A DNA stretch of 64,000 nucleotides, from positions 5,580,001-5,644,000 of the forward strand of contig OU612073.1 in NCBI GenBank assembly GCA_914767715.1. Reading direction: 5' to 3'. A model generated the notes under the pieces. It was not told the origin of the DNA. It saw only the letters and a program-made list of their open reading frames with translations, and searched no databases. A program made the translations under genes and the position numbers. Origin of the DNA: Membranipora membranacea. Lineage: Eukaryota; Bryozoa; Gymnolaemata; Cheilostomatida; Membraniporidae. Each line of letters begins with the position of its first letter. The first letter of the stretch is position 1. Shown one piece after another: positions 24,301 through 36,500 of this stretch.

Positions 24301-26562
24301 GGCAGTACACCAGTTATAATAACCTCTGTCCCACCTGATTCCTGACCAAAGAGTGGGAATATATTGTTTATGCCGACCTGTGAAAAGTTTAGAATACCGA
24401 TACTAATAATTGAGAGCTACAATCGTGTTGTGTATGCAGTAATGACAACAGGCATGGAACATAAATAATGGGTTTCTTCAACAACAACAAAAACAAAAAC
24501 CCATGGCCGCATGACAAGGCTACGTTTCCTCGACTAACCTCCTCACAAAGATGTGTGATATTCAAAAGATCCCACTCTGCATTCAAGGTTCCATTTCCGT
24601 CAATCCTGCTTTCACATGTGAATGACTGGAACGAGGGCCTTAGCCTTCCATAACCCTCATGACATTTGATGTCAAATGTAACATTATCTGACACATAATA
24701 TGGGGTGAGCTGATCACTGAAGGTGATGTTATCTACATTATCGTTGTCAATGCCAATTGTTTTCAGCTCACATTGAGGAACTATAAAACATAAAACATGT
24801 GCACATATTCATTCAGCTCATCGTTTCCTAGTCAGATGATATGGACTGCAAGACGTGAGATAATTAATAAGTTTGATGTTTCGGTAGATCAGTTGATAAT
24901 CAACTGGAAGATCATTTAACGGTCTGATTTTTTACTCAAAAAAGTTTGATTTAGTTACTTGCCATCGACACGAGATATTGCGTAAAACTGATTCTCTACA
25001 TCTTCCTCTGCTATCTGTTTCGTTGTTACAAAGTATAGTTCAAATGTTAATGAAGACAACGCCATTGCATATGGATCTATCAACGAACAGCTGCTCATAT
25101 CACCCATCATTGTCTCATTCAATGTGTTATTAGCTACAAAGAGGTATTTGAAATCATGTTTAATTACTCATCAAAATATTTGCATACTGCTCCTAGGTGA
25201 TAGAGATTTGTATATGGCTATTTATTTCTCTCAACTGCTGCCCAATTGTTGAATCATGATGCCTATCCTCTTCTACCGGGACTTTTCAAACTAAATTACT
25301 TCAAAAACAGTACAAAGAGTTAAACATACCTGAGCAAAGTGTTGAAACAGATGAAGCCTCTAGATCAATAATCACACATCCTTTTTCCATGGAAGGCAAA
25401 CCCATGAACACTTTTCCGGGAATGATCCAAGAGAGGGAGTCGAGGGCACCAGGGTGAGCCTTGTCAAATACACCTGGCAACACAGATGTTGTGCTCCCAC
25501 CCTGGACTAAAGGTGTAATAACTCCAGGTTGCAGATTTATGATTGAAATGCCAAAATCGTAACTAGCATAGATGATGGTATCGTCAGGGTTTACAAGGAT
25601 GGAAGATACAGAAGTGAAAGAATCTATTGGTGCAAGCAAACTAACTTGTTCTGTGTTGAAACTATACAGCAGGATTGTTCCTTTTGAATGATCCCCTAGC
25701 AACAGCAAGTTCTTCGTTTCAACGAAGGCCAATGAAAATATAAGATCAAAAACATTCTCAGTGGCGTTAGCTGTTTCTCCCAGGTTGAGATGTCTTTGGT
25801 TTGGTTTTTTGCCTTCAGAGTATGAGCAATGTCCAATTAATGTCGTGACAAGATCTAATTCAAGGTTATACTGTCTTATACAGCTGTTAAAGCTATCAGC
25901 AATCACAAGTTTAGTTTGGTTTGGTTGAATAGCATCCACAATGTAACTGAATTCAGCAGTTGTTGAGTTCCCATTAAGAGCTGATAAGAATACTTGATCT
26001 GGATTGCCAAGAACAAGTTCGTGTTTAGATTGTTGTGAGTGAGGTCTGTACTTGTTCAAAGTGAGGTCAATGCCATAGAAAAACTCGCCGGGGGCATACC
26101 GATCTTCTCTCATGAAGTGTACGCCAAATTTGCTCTTTATAGAATCTCTGTATTCTAAATCATGAAACTTGTATTTGATTGTGTTGGCAGACTCATGTAT
26201 GCTAGTTTGAGAACTGATGCTGAAAAGATGAAGAATAAAACTGGTTGTAAAAAATATGTTCTGTTGAAACCCTTGTTATCAGTATTACTGAAGTGACGGG
26301 GGGGGGGGGGGGGAAGAAGAGCCTATGCCAGGTCATAACGTATTCTGCTGCATGGTTTTAGCTACTGTGGTAGGTTTTAAGATTAACAGTATCACTCATT
26401 CTCCCTCATTTTCACGCAGCATGTTCCACAAAAGAAATTAGCTTTATTCTCAGTCCAAATATTAAAAGTAGAGATGTTGAATATTGTCACAAACCTTGTG
26501 CGTGAACTTGATATAAATATAAGCCACAAAGTCAGAGATGTTCGAGACACACCGGACAGCAT
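18355..26562 (-). CDS. MET-like receptor tyrosine kinase B, kinase domain internally deleted
   Basis: Paralogue of gene A in tandem. Exons: 26495-26562 (ATG, signal peptide, phase-2 donor), 25330-26219 (NHL-like propeller), 24963-25133, 24539-24780 (Sushi), 24226-24377 (IPT/TIG), 23854-24027, 22844-22937, 22536-22599, 22218-22345, 21724-21939, 21304-21547 (membrane helix), 20895-21095 (GTGQFG, VAIK), 20045-20213 (DFG, YIKDYY, WMALE), 19639-19775, 18355-18541. Ectodomain phases all agree. Only the first 15-20 codons of the alpha-C exon survive (from 20367), and the exon with the HxD catalytic loop is absent. Joining the glycine-loop exon straight to the DFG exon breaks frame. The DFG exon has a weak donor (GTTCGT) and the linker exon ending at 24963 has a GC donor. 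It may be a pseudogene, or may yield a kinase-less membrane receptor or decoy. Confidence 0.75.
20449..20739 (-). mobile_element. Truncated tRNA-related SINE with 11-bp target duplication
   Basis: AGTTTTAGCAA occurs at 20438-20448 and at 20740-20750. On the minus strand the insert begins near a B-box-like GGTTCAATTCCCAG and ends in a (GAT)n tail. The A box is missing, so it is 5'-truncated. It lies in the receptor B intron next to the kinase deletion. Confidence 0.75.
23207..23346. mobile_element. Palindrome-rich miniature element, copy 1
   Basis: It is about 140 bp with ends TTGGTTGACCAAAACCGCC and GGCGGTTTTGGTCAACCAA, exact inverted repeats, and a central palindrome GCGGTTTTGGTCGACCAAAACCGC. 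It lies in an intron of receptor B. Confidence 0.8.
23655..23799. mobile_element. Palindrome-rich miniature element, copy 2 (inverted)
   Basis: Reverse-complement orientation relative to copy 1, about 85% similar by eye, with the same GGCGGTTTTGGTCGACC palindrome in the centre. The two copies in one intron form a large inverted repeat. Confidence 0.8.
26298..26313. repeat. Poly-G run (16 G)
   Basis: A homopolymer in the first intron of receptor B; similar G or C runs occur near 37600 and 44090. Confidence 0.9.
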
Positions 26563-27659
26563 TTCACAATGATTGGCGTGTTGAGGTGTAACACTTAATA
26601 CCAGGGATCCACTTTCTGAAATCAATAGAATACGCTATCTGTTGATGTGAGAGTACAGAACTATGAAGAGTAACTTCTGAGAAAACAGAATCATGAGTCG
26701 GCGGTCAACTACAGCAGGAAATAAAAGCATCGGAATAAAACAAAATCAAAATGTAATTCCAATGAATTACGATGGCATAGGATTACAATTCAACTGATAC
26801 TTCGCAGTTTCAAGTAATCATATGTAAAAAAGTACAAGTCGAACAGGTGTTGTGCTTGTTGTATTGTGTACTCACTTTTTCTGATTTCGGTTATTCTCTT
26901 CTCTCAAACAGTAAATATCTCGATTGAACTAACCTCCCGCTTGGATACCAAGATATGCAGAGCCAACTAATTTGTTTGAAATGATTTACCATCTGAGGAT
27001 CTAGGCTAATTATAGCAGTTCTATCCGCGCCAACATCTAACCATATTATGTTCATAATGAGTTCCTTATTGCTCAGAATAATTTGCCAAGAGAAGACATT
27101 ATGAACTGGTGAGAGAAAGTAGTGGTTTTTGCCAATAAATCAGCTAGTTCCTTATAATCTGACAGATGAATTGACCCTGGTAACCAACATTTCTCTCGCT
27201 TCCTGGTTAAGCAATAATATTAACTAAATTGTGAATTATCACTCGATGCCGGACTACATCTAATCCCATAAAATTGAGATATTGGTGACTGTACGAGTCC
27301 TCATAACTGCCCTGGAAGAAATTCTGAAGGCCCAATACTGTATTGGATACCCCACAACTCGTGCCATCCATCTTCGTTAGTTTAACCGAGGAGCAAGTTA
27401 CGCCTTGGTTTGGCAGACTCCTTGGTTTGACTCTTTGTTTCTTCTTGTGAATAAAACTATTTAATATGAATTAAATTCCGTATGGGGACCAATCGACAAT
27501 ATAAGCACAATTCAATAAAATCGGACAATTCACTGCATTTATCCAAACTCATAACCATTTCATTTTGTTTTTGAGTTGTCTTCTCTTGTCGCATTGATTC
27601 ACCCAGGCTACCCTCCACTGTCACAAACGTCTTGGTAAGTTACAAAAGCACAAAATTAT

Positions 27660-27857
27660 TCAAAGTTCTAGCTCGTAATTAATCTCGAGGGAAATGTTTC
27701 CTTGTAATACACAGTCAATTTGATTGATTGATGGAGAAATTGTCAACTCTGGGACGGACTTTACCGAATGTATGATGTTGTTAGACACATTGAAAGCTTG
27801 ATTGTGTTGAGAAAATTCTGCCGATTGATATGTATCATAAACAGCTAAATTGGTTGT
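27660..27857 (-). other. Possible orphan coding exon
   Basis: A minus-strand frame of about 65-74 codons, Asn/Ser/Ile rich, ends in TGA at 27660. The start could be an ATG or an acceptor inside ATGCCAG. No homology was recognised and no companion exons were found, so it may be chance. Confidence 0.2.
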
Positions 27858-27974
27858 GACTGGCATAAGATTTTTTAAAAACAAAAATTGAAATCTTTGC
27901 TTAACAAACCTTGCGAAAAATGTAGTAAATATTATCAGTTATGCATTTAATATAACATATGTAAACTTTCACAT

Positions 27975-28345
27975 TTTATATTTATATTTATATTTATATT
28001 TATATTTACATTTACATTTACATTTACATTTACATTTACATTTACATTTACATTTACATTTACATTTACATTTACATTTACATTTACATTTACATTTACA
28101 TTTACATTTACATTTACATTTACATTTACATTTACATTTACATTTACATTTACATTTACATTTACATTTACATTTACATTTACATTTACATTTACATTTA
28201 CATTTACATTTACATTTACATTTACATTTACATTTACATTTACATTTACATTTACATTTACATTTACATTTACATTTACATTTACATTTACATTTACATT
28301 TACATTTACATTTATATTATATTTATATTTATATTTTATTTATAA
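27975..28345. repeat. (TTTACA)n hexamer satellite, 51 perfect copies
   Basis: 28005-28310 is exactly 51 uninterrupted TTTACA units, bordered on both sides by TTTATA units. Confidence 0.97.
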
Positions 28346-28847
28346 CAGAAGCAGAAGACATTTATCATCACTACGCTATCATGACCTGTAGACTTAGCAC
28401 CAAACTTCATGTTAGTGAAGATACATTGACATCAAATTTCTCTGTGGGTGTAAGTGACCTATAAGAAAGGCGGGTTCATCTCACATTTGGATTCACCACT
28501 CCCTGCAAACGCAAACTTTTGTGTAATGAATTAACTATGCATAAAAGTTACTCTTAGCTTCTAATATGGAAAGCTTTTATGATTAAGTGGGCCACAATAA
28601 AACACCAATTTCTGTACCTCCTTACATTGGACAATGGATTTGACACAGTTTAGGGAAGGCAGCGCCGTTGTCACAATGATAAATAGAAGGTCCATATTAC
28701 ATTAGATTTTCCCCGCAGGCAGATGGAGAGTCAATCCCGCCTCTATCTGATTATAGAGAGACTTAAGCTTACCACCAGTAGCTTTGAATGGTATTTACTG
28801 TGTAACAGGTTAATCACACCCTTTATCACAAGATTATAGTTCCAGGT

Positions 28848-29128
28848 TCAGGACTATAAATAATGGAGGTCTTCTGTATGTACAACACCATCGTGCATGC
28901 AGATTAAAGAACCCTCCTGTATGGTATAGCTCTATACAGGAGGATGCTGTCATCAACCACTGCAGCTCCGGCCTTGTAGCGCTATGCTTCACGCTGGGTT
29001 AAAGCTGTCAGTGGTTGAAAAGTGGCACTTACGACTCGGAAACCTAGTCGTCACTATAAACCTCTTCCTATGCCGCACCTCGGTGCAGTCATCATCTACC
29101 TAGACGGACAGCAAATATTATTATTATT
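28848..29128 (+). mobile_element. SINE-like retroposon with 15-bp target duplication
   Basis: ATTATAGTTCCAGGT occurs at 28833-28847 and 29129-29143. The insert ends in (ATT)n, as expected of a retroposed element. A 17-bp imperfect stem (CCTCCTGTATGGTATAG...CTATACAGGAGG) is near its 5' part. No clear A/B box was seen, so it is either a truncated SINE or a LINE tail. Confidence 0.7.
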
Positions 29129-30535
29129 ATTATAGTTCCAGGTAGCGGCCAGCTAGTGTTGATGAACCCTTGATATATCCAATAAGCTCTCATTTGAGTG
29201 AAATGCTTAAAATTTGTATAGCTAGACCAGTTAGTGCAAACAGGTGCCATGGGAAAACAAATGTCGTTGGTTGATCCAATGATTAGTTAACAACAAGAGG
29301 ACCTACATAGTAAAAAATAAATAACCATTGAAAGAAATATCTTTTATTTGACCTTTCCTTATTTGAATGAACAGTTCTGATGAGAGTTTTTTCCACCTGT
29401 TAATGAAATGGGGGCAAATCTCATGCTTTCATATATGTTGCTCTTTGTGGTACATACAACCTGCCTGCCGCTTACAAATCTTGCGTTGGCAACATTTTTT
29501 GTCTTTTCCGATCAGGCTCTGACAAAAAGACAAAACTAATGCTCTATCAACTTATTGAGCGTACAGTCATTGCTGATCAGGCATGGTCACACAAGCCATT
29601 TTGTTGGCGGTCCTTGTGCAAGTGGTTTGGGCCTACGTACTGAACAATCAACAAGCATGGTCAGATGATAGGCTAGCATTGTGTGGACGAAAATCAGTTC
29701 AATTAATAGTTATTACAAGTTGATGTATGTGAATTGACAGGCATATACCACTACATCTACACATCAATTTGATGTTGTCACAGTTAGCAAGGTCGTTCAA
29801 TCCTCCACAAGAGTTCAGGTCTCAGGTTATAGGCTTTGATCCATTGACATGAACTATGCATTAATGATTTTTATTAACCGCAAGTAAAGTTGCTGTTCTG
29901 CCTGGTATTTGTGTGATTGCCAAATCCTCTCATATGTTTTGCACATTTCGGGAAGTACCTGAATATTTCCTGTATATAATAATATGTGTTTGAACTTTTT
30001 GGAATCAAAGGTGTTGCATAACTGAATGGTTGCCATGGTTTTGATATCATGCTTTTATGTTTTTGGTTGCTTGAATAATGTGTTAAAGACTAGTTATATT
30101 AAGAAAAAAGCAAGGACGTTGCTGAGGGCTTTGAAAAACAGTTTAGAGCCTAATTTAAAAGAAACAAGTAGGGGAGGCGGGGGTACCTTGGGACATGGGG
30201 CACGGTGGGACGGGTTCATTTCTGAGAGTTGTATGCTCCTGCTGGGTTTGATTTTCAGTTTTCTAACAGGAAATGACATATTAAGGCAGCCATATTATAT
30301 TCAACCTCATGCTGACACAGGATAAAATTTGGTGAGTAAAATAAAATTTTTAGTTCAAAAAGTAAATATTTTGTCACATACAATATACATAATTGTGTTG
30401 ACTGGGTACCATCTACAGATAGGCTCTAATTATTGTGGACAGTGATAATGTGTGTTTGATTGATTGAGTACAGCATTATATTGATTTACATTCCTTTTAA
30501 TGAAAAAAAAGAGTTTGTTTGAATTGTTAACCTAC

Positions 30536-30597
30536 GGGGCACAATGGGACAAAACCCTACGGGGCACAATGGGACATGTCCCACTGTGCCCCGATTT
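30536..30597 (+). promoter_or_regulatory. Left subterminal repeat motifs of the pogo element
   Basis: Two direct copies of GGGGCACAATGGGACA and then an inverted copy, so that GGGACATGTCCC forms a palindrome. These are probably transposase binding sites just upstream of the gene; this is inferred from repetition at both ends. Confidence 0.6.
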
Positions 30598-30648
30598 CCT
30601 CCAAATTGATTATAATGTATTTTGAATGCATTTTGTAGACATAGCACG

Positions 30649-32490
30649 ATGGTTAGAAACAGAATTCCCTCAACCAAGAGTCATACTGATGATACTGTAT
30701 TTGCAACGGCTATTAAGGAAGTCGTAGATGGAACACTATCCTTGAGAGCGGCGGCTGATACCTTTGCAATTCCCAAGTCGACGCTAGCGAAGTACCGGAA
30801 CGCGGCAAAGACTGTTGGTAACGGTGAAGCTGCGACTAATATTTCATACCAACCAAATTGGAACAATAGGCGAGTGTTCACTGGTGAGCAAGAATCGCTA
30901 CTGAAAGAATACCTTATCGAGGCAGCCAAGCACCATGCAGGGCTAACTAAGAAGATGGTACGGGAATTATCCTATGAATATGCGAAGACAATCGGCAGGA
31001 AGTATCCCCCGACATGGGACACCAACAGCACTGCAGGTATTTGCTTTCAGTCTGCTCATACCCACTGCTTAAATACTCGTTATTACAGCATATAAGCCTA
31101 TATCTGATATGATCATTATAATACTAGTATTCATTATATAGCTAATATGATCGTTATAATACTAGTAGACCTATCGCTTAATAGAATTCTATAATATTTA
31201 AGGGTTACTTGAAGTCGAGCTAACCATCCATTGTGATTGATTGCAGGAGAAGACTGGATCTACCACTTCATGAAGAGACACCCCAACTTATCAGTACGTA
31301 CTCCAGAAGCAACCAGTCTGAGTCGAGCGACGAGCTTCAATAGAACTAACGTCGCTGCCTTCTTTGCCAACCTAGAGGCTGTGCTTATCAAACACAAGTT
31401 TGAGGCTAGTGACATTTGGAACATTGATGAGACGGCGCTCACCACTGTACACAAGCCGCCAAAGGTCATCGCTCTGAAGAATGCGAAGCAGGTTGGAGTA
31501 TCCACATCCGCTGAAAGAGGCACACTCGTGACACTGGTAGGATGCATTAGCGCACAAGGAGGTTATATCCCTCCGTTTTTGATCATGCCTAGAGTGAACT
31601 TTAAAGAGTCCATGCTGAATGGCACCCCACCTGGAAGTAGCGGGGCTGCTCACCCATCCGGCTGGATGAATCAGGAGATTTTTCTTTTGTGGATAGAACA
31701 CTTTGCTAAATATTGCAAATGCTCCAAAGAGAAGCCAGTGCTTCTCTTGCTGGACAATCACACCAGCCACATTTCAATCGCAGCAATTGATGCTGCTAAG
31801 GAGAAAGGGGTAGTATTACTTACATTCCCGCCCCACTGCAGTCATAAACTGCAGCCGTTAGATCGGACTGTGTATGGCCCGCTGAAAAAGTACTATAATG
31901 ACACCTGCAACAGATGGATGCTCAACAATCCGGCTAGAACTATATCAATTCATGATATAGGAGCGCTGCTTGGCGAGAGTTTCCACAAAGCCTTTACACC
32001 AGCCAATATTCTGTCGGGCTTCCGTCTCTCTGGGATCCACCCATGCAACTCGGACATCTTTAGTGATGATGAATATTTGGCTTCGGCTGTTACAGACCGT
32101 CCAGCTCCGGTCCAAGTCCCAGCATTACCTCCTGCAGGTCTTTCTGGTCAATCTCAAAATCCGCTGCCCGCTGCCACTGTTACTGAACCTACACAATCGA
32201 CCAGTGAATTGATCAGATCGCCCAACGATTTTACTCCCCAAGACCTTCGTCCATATCCAAAAGCTGGACCCCGCAAGAATGCAACCTCAAATCGAAGGAA
32301 ATTGAAGTCCATGGTCCTCACTGATACGCCTGTTAAGCAGCAGATGTTGAAAGAACTGGAGGCAAAGAAGAAGCCACCAAAGAAAAGGGCCAAAATACTG
32401 ACCCCGGAATCGAGCGATGATGATGACGGAAAAGAGGATGAAGCGCTGGCCAAGAGACTAGAGAAAGAAGACAGTTCTGGAGACGAGTGA
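30649..32490 (+). CDS. Pogo/Tigger transposase, DDE superfamily, two exons
   Basis: Exons are 30649-31036 and 31247-32490 (phase 1, GT-AG), 543 residues to TGA. The N-terminus (about residues 15-55) is a Psq/CENP-B-type helix-turn-helix ([19 protein letters not shown]). The second DNA-binding region spans the intron ([15 protein letters not shown]). The catalytic acids are visible in [18 protein letters not shown] and KLQPLD. The C-terminus is basic and then acidic/serine-rich. The start at 30649 is the first ATG; the open frame upstream of it uses no ATG. The frame stays open beyond the TGA for 108 more codons (see the next entry), so the stop looks like a nonsense change or a recoded stop. 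Confidence 0.9.
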
Positions 32491-32817
32491 GATACTGAAG
32501 AGCCACCTAGATCACCTAGGCCTACCACGGAGGTGGGAGAGTACGTCCTGGTCAAGTTTACTGGGAAGAAGACCAATGTGAGGCATTTCGTGGGCATGGT
32601 AGTGGAAACAGATGGCTGTGGAGTCTTATCGACTGTATCGTTTTTCAAGACTATTCATGGTATAAACCCTTCCTTCATCAAATCTGAGCCGGAAGATATC
32701 ACGGATATTGATGACACCGATATTGTCCTTCGTCTACCACCACCAACGAACACTGGTGGAACTAGCAGGCTGTCCCAGAGGATCGTTTTCCCAGTTGACC
32801 TATCTTATTACTTTTGA
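32491..32817 (+). CDS. C-terminal extension of the pogo transposase after an in-frame TGA
   Basis: The same frame continues without a further stop from 32491 to TGA at 32815-32817. It encodes VGEYVLVKFTGKK and ends in a FPVDLSYYF-like tail, a module I associate with the C-terminus of other invertebrate pogo-type transposases. No ATG starts it, so it is most simply the true C-terminus of the transposase. Confidence 0.6.
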   Translation, partial: DTEEPPRSPRPTTEVGEYVLVKFTGKKTNVRHFVGMVVETDGCGVLSTVSFFKTIHGINPSFIKSEPEDITDIDDTDIVLRLPPPTNTGGTSRLSQRIVFPVDLSYYF

Positions 32818-32944
32818 TTTATACTGAAAAACAGTTGAATATAATTTTGATTAGTTTTATATCTCAAATAAATAGTTGAACAACAAAAGTTAGTAAAGAC
32901 CTCTCTGTATATTGTGATACATTATTTTCAATAGGAACATATAG

Positions 32945-33002
32945 TCCCAGAGTGCCCCGAGCCCTGTCCCAATGTGCCCCGACATAGGGGCACTCTGGGA
33001 CA
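32945..33002 (-). promoter_or_regulatory. Right subterminal repeat motifs of the pogo element
   Basis: Two inverted copies and one direct copy of the TGTCCCANNGTGCCCC motif mirror the arrangement at the left end. Confidence 0.6.
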
Positions 33003-33186
33003 GTGTACGATGCTCTCTGTTTTTCTCACAACTTTTTTCTAGACTGGTAAACTGCCAAATGGTTATTATCATGTAGTTAACAACACATCAAACTATATAT
33101 GTGTATAGTTTGAAGATGACCATCCCAAAAATAAACGGTCTGTGGCCAAATAGGTGAAATTTGTCCCAGAGTGCCCCCGCCTCCCC

Positions 33187-33524
33187 TACCCAGCAGTCAA
33201 AAATATTAAAAAATTAACTCTGTACCAAGAGAATCCCGTTGAATCTAGCAAGCTAATGAACAAAATTATCAGGGCCATAGTTAAGGAAAATGGTAGGGGA
33301 GGCGAAAATCTTTGAGGGTGTGAAGTAACACCAGGTGGGCTATAGTAAGCTCCTCCTGAGTCCTCAGTCCCCAACCTCTGAAGAGTTTTAATGAATTGCG
33401 AATGTAAGTCCCAAATGTGCTAATTCTGATATTGATTATTCAATTATCATGTTTTTTTGCCACTCCAGTTAGCTTTCTAGGGGAGACAGTGCTGCCTCCC
33501 CTAGAACAACAGGCCTGTTATGAT
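33187..33524. other. Spacer between the transposon and the secreted Cys-rich gene
   Basis: No gene seen. It is the 3' flank of the minus-strand gene starting at 36748. Confidence 0.5.
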
Positions 33525-36500
33525 TCATAATAATTGCTTGATAGTAGTTAGCTGCTCCAGCGTTTGGTCATCAGCAGGACATGTGAACTTTTGCAAATTT
33601 GGACACAATTGTACAACAGCGGTTTTTAGGGTATCTCTATACTGTTCAGCTAACTGGCATCCACTATCTCTGACGCATCGTAAGCATTTATCTGCCTCCT
33701 CAAAGTTCTCACTATCATAAAATAAACAGGGAATAGGATGACGTGCATAAATAATTCAAGAACATTGACATACACAGCGAATTATATATAGTTGCGAAAT
33801 AGCTAGCGAGCAATACAATCATGTAGGCAAATTTATATTGTATATATCAAATAAAAATGTAAGGCCATCTTTTGGGATGTGATTTATCCAATCATCTCTC
33901 ATTTCTGGTAATTGTTGAATACTATATTGAAACCAATTTGCGTGTGTTAACAATAAAGTAGAGGTATTTTGAACTTAATGAAGTTGTAACACAGATGAGT
34001 CAACCTCTTTTCGGATAATGATGTTTGTCTATAACTACTGACTCACCATAGAAACAGAGGTCTGTCACTTGTGCCACTTTTCATTTTTACAGGAGCCATC
34101 ATAAGTATTATACAATCTCCGAGTAAGTTGCACTCTGCAACAAGATTTTCAAATTGTAAGATGACATATGGCAATAATATGACCAAATGTTCTCATAAGC
34201 TAGTTTACCAGTGCGCTGCTTTGCTATTTGACTGAAGGTTGAAGAATCGGTTTAGAATTTCCCATCCATATTGGTTGATCTTTTTAGCTATAAATCTTAC
34301 CAGATAATTCATAAGGTGTTTGCCTAAAAGGTTAAATGAAAGCAAGAGATGACTTCCCCCTTTTCAAAAACTGAAGGCGGGCAATAACAACAAGGGTTAA
34401 GAATGAAAGCTTAAATCCAATCAAATCAATCAAAAAAAGCTTGATTCTCACTTACTCATCTTGTGCACAGCACAACAAATAATGTCCTCAGACTCTTACA
34501 TTCAGTAAGTGCCATGAATAACTGGTCAGTTGCGTTGCGCATTCTTACCTTCATTCACTAAAGGTTCTTGACAGGAATGCATCTGATCGCTTATTAGGAA
34601 CCTAAAGCTAACTCGTGTTCTAGCAACTGGGTCCTTGACAACACAGCTTTCAATGATGTCTGTTATCATCTGACTAGCCCTGTGTGGTGAAAGAAGACAA
34701 CATCACTCACGTAACTAGATGTACATGCGTAGGCACTTAAGTGTGGTTGACCTTACGCTATTGGATTGTATGACAACAATGATACTATCATTGATTGGCA
34801 GTCCATGGTCAAGGTCAAGCTAAAAATCAGATCGAAATTGACTGAACAAAAACGTGGTATCATATGGACTGAAAGTCAATGGTAACACTAATTCAACTAC
34901 ACGCAGTTCAATTCCGTCTATTATATAAAGTTGATAATCTGCTTTAATTTATTATAATAGACATAACAACAGCAGAATTACAGCAGTAAAAATAGGCTCA
35001 ACTTACCTCATGCAAGCTCCAGACTGCCTAAGTCTTAGGATTTCATCAAAATGCTCATTAAATTCAATCTCACATACTGAAAAACAAGAGAGTAATAAAT
35101 AATAAGAGGAGCTTTGCATTCCGAGCTAATTCATGAATTTATCTCTGCATAATATGTTTCCAAGCGTGCAAGAAGTGACCTAACAGTTGGCTATTGGGCG
35201 TTGGTGCCTGGTGGACATCTTCCCAATTACAGCTTACTGAAATATTTATTTATAGAGGTTGGCTTGAAAGTATACAAATATAAGATAGTTAAAGGCAACT
35301 TGTTGACCTCTGAGACAGCCAAAAGAAAACAAAAATTAAAGGCACTGCAGACACTCCAGTATTGAGTTTGAAATCATCCGCAACTGTATATAAGAATTTG
35401 TGCCTGAGCACTCGTGGGATTTTAGAAACATATGGGCACAGTAAAACAAGAAAGAAACATCTTAGAGATTATTTGCAAACATATTTGGGTAGCTTAAAGG
35501 GCAACCAAGGTTTCGCAGCAATGCATTAATGGGTAGCAAATAATGTGCTGGGCAGCATCAGCTTTGTGCATTATGCAATGCAAAACTCAAAGTAGTTGCT
35601 GACTCTAAGCTGGGTAACACTTCAGTTTAGGGGAGGTTCCAAGGCTTTGCGGTAATAATTATAGAGCACAGGCTAAATAATAACAGGAACAGGAAACTGC
35701 TATGTGGTATTCTATTTTAGCTGAGTTTGAGTACCTGGTGGAAGAAATGTTTCACAAGAATTCTGGCTGAATAATCATCCGAATTATATTTTGTCTTTTT
35801 CCCAATGCAGAAGGTGCAATCTGCTATTAATCAATGGCCATCACTGAGAAGTTGTTTGAAACCTTGGTTGCCCTTTAAGGTCACTGCAAATATATATCAC
35901 AGTGCACAAGTATTTGATATATTGAGCTTACCTGGAGGACCACAACCTTGACAGGTTACCTCTTGAGATCGCTCACAGACACAGGTCTCCACACTAAATC
36001 TGAGCCCTTCAGGACATGTATGTGTGTGTGTGAGTCGGGTAATGTTGTCATACTGAGTGAACTTTTCACATTTGTGTTCTGCCAGTTGTATATATTTATT
36101 ACCTCCTCTCTGACATGAGCAGTTATGTACTACAAAGTGATATCCAGATTTATCGAGGCAACAGCAAGTATGTATGCATGACTAAGGCTAGGTCAGATTT
36201 GATCCTGTTTGCTTGCATTCCAGTTGCTCCCCTTCTACTGGTCACGTCGCAGGCAAAAATCCTCTTTGTCTTCGGCGTGACAAGTGGAGGGGCAGCAACT
36301 CCAAATGTAGGTAAATGGACCAAACTTGGTCTAGGCTAAGGCAAAGACCTATCGTAATGACAGAGAATGAGTTTCCATGTGCACTGTCAGGAACAAAACT
36401 ATCTGCTACTAAAACAACATCTCAGTGACCAAACAAATCAGATGAAAAAGGTATACCCAGGCACTACTGCTGATAAAAAAATTAAACAATTGGGTACATA

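Larger units (their letters stand above)
26563..30168. other. Gene-poor region upstream of receptor B
   Basis: No supported gene. It contains a possible exon (27660-27850), the TTTACA array and a SINE-like insert. The part next to 26563 should hold the receptor B promoter, but no motif stands out. Confidence 0.5.
30171..33186 (+). mobile_element. Complete pogo/Tigger-type DNA transposon
   Basis: TA at 30169-30170 and 33187-33188 flanks inverted ends of about 25 bp (GGGGAGGCGGGGG, then YAC.TGGGACA). Further copies of the inner motif GGGGCACNNTGGGACA lie at about 30195, 30536 and 30560 on the left and at 32945-33002 on the right. The element encodes one transposase. Size is 3,016 bp. TA duplication, the Psq-type HTH and the DDD catalytic core place it in the pogo branch of Tc1/mariner. 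Confidence 0.93.

Noticed and set aside
27975-28345. Telomeric or CRISPR-like array
   Set aside because: TTTACA is not a known telomere unit, there are no spacers, and it is a simple microsatellite.
30026-30325. Plus-strand frame across the left end of the pogo element
   Set aside because: It crosses the transposon boundary, starts on a non-ATG codon and has no domain.
31372-31770. Minus-strand frame inside the pogo transposase
   Set aside because: It is a shadow of the DDE domain on the other strand.
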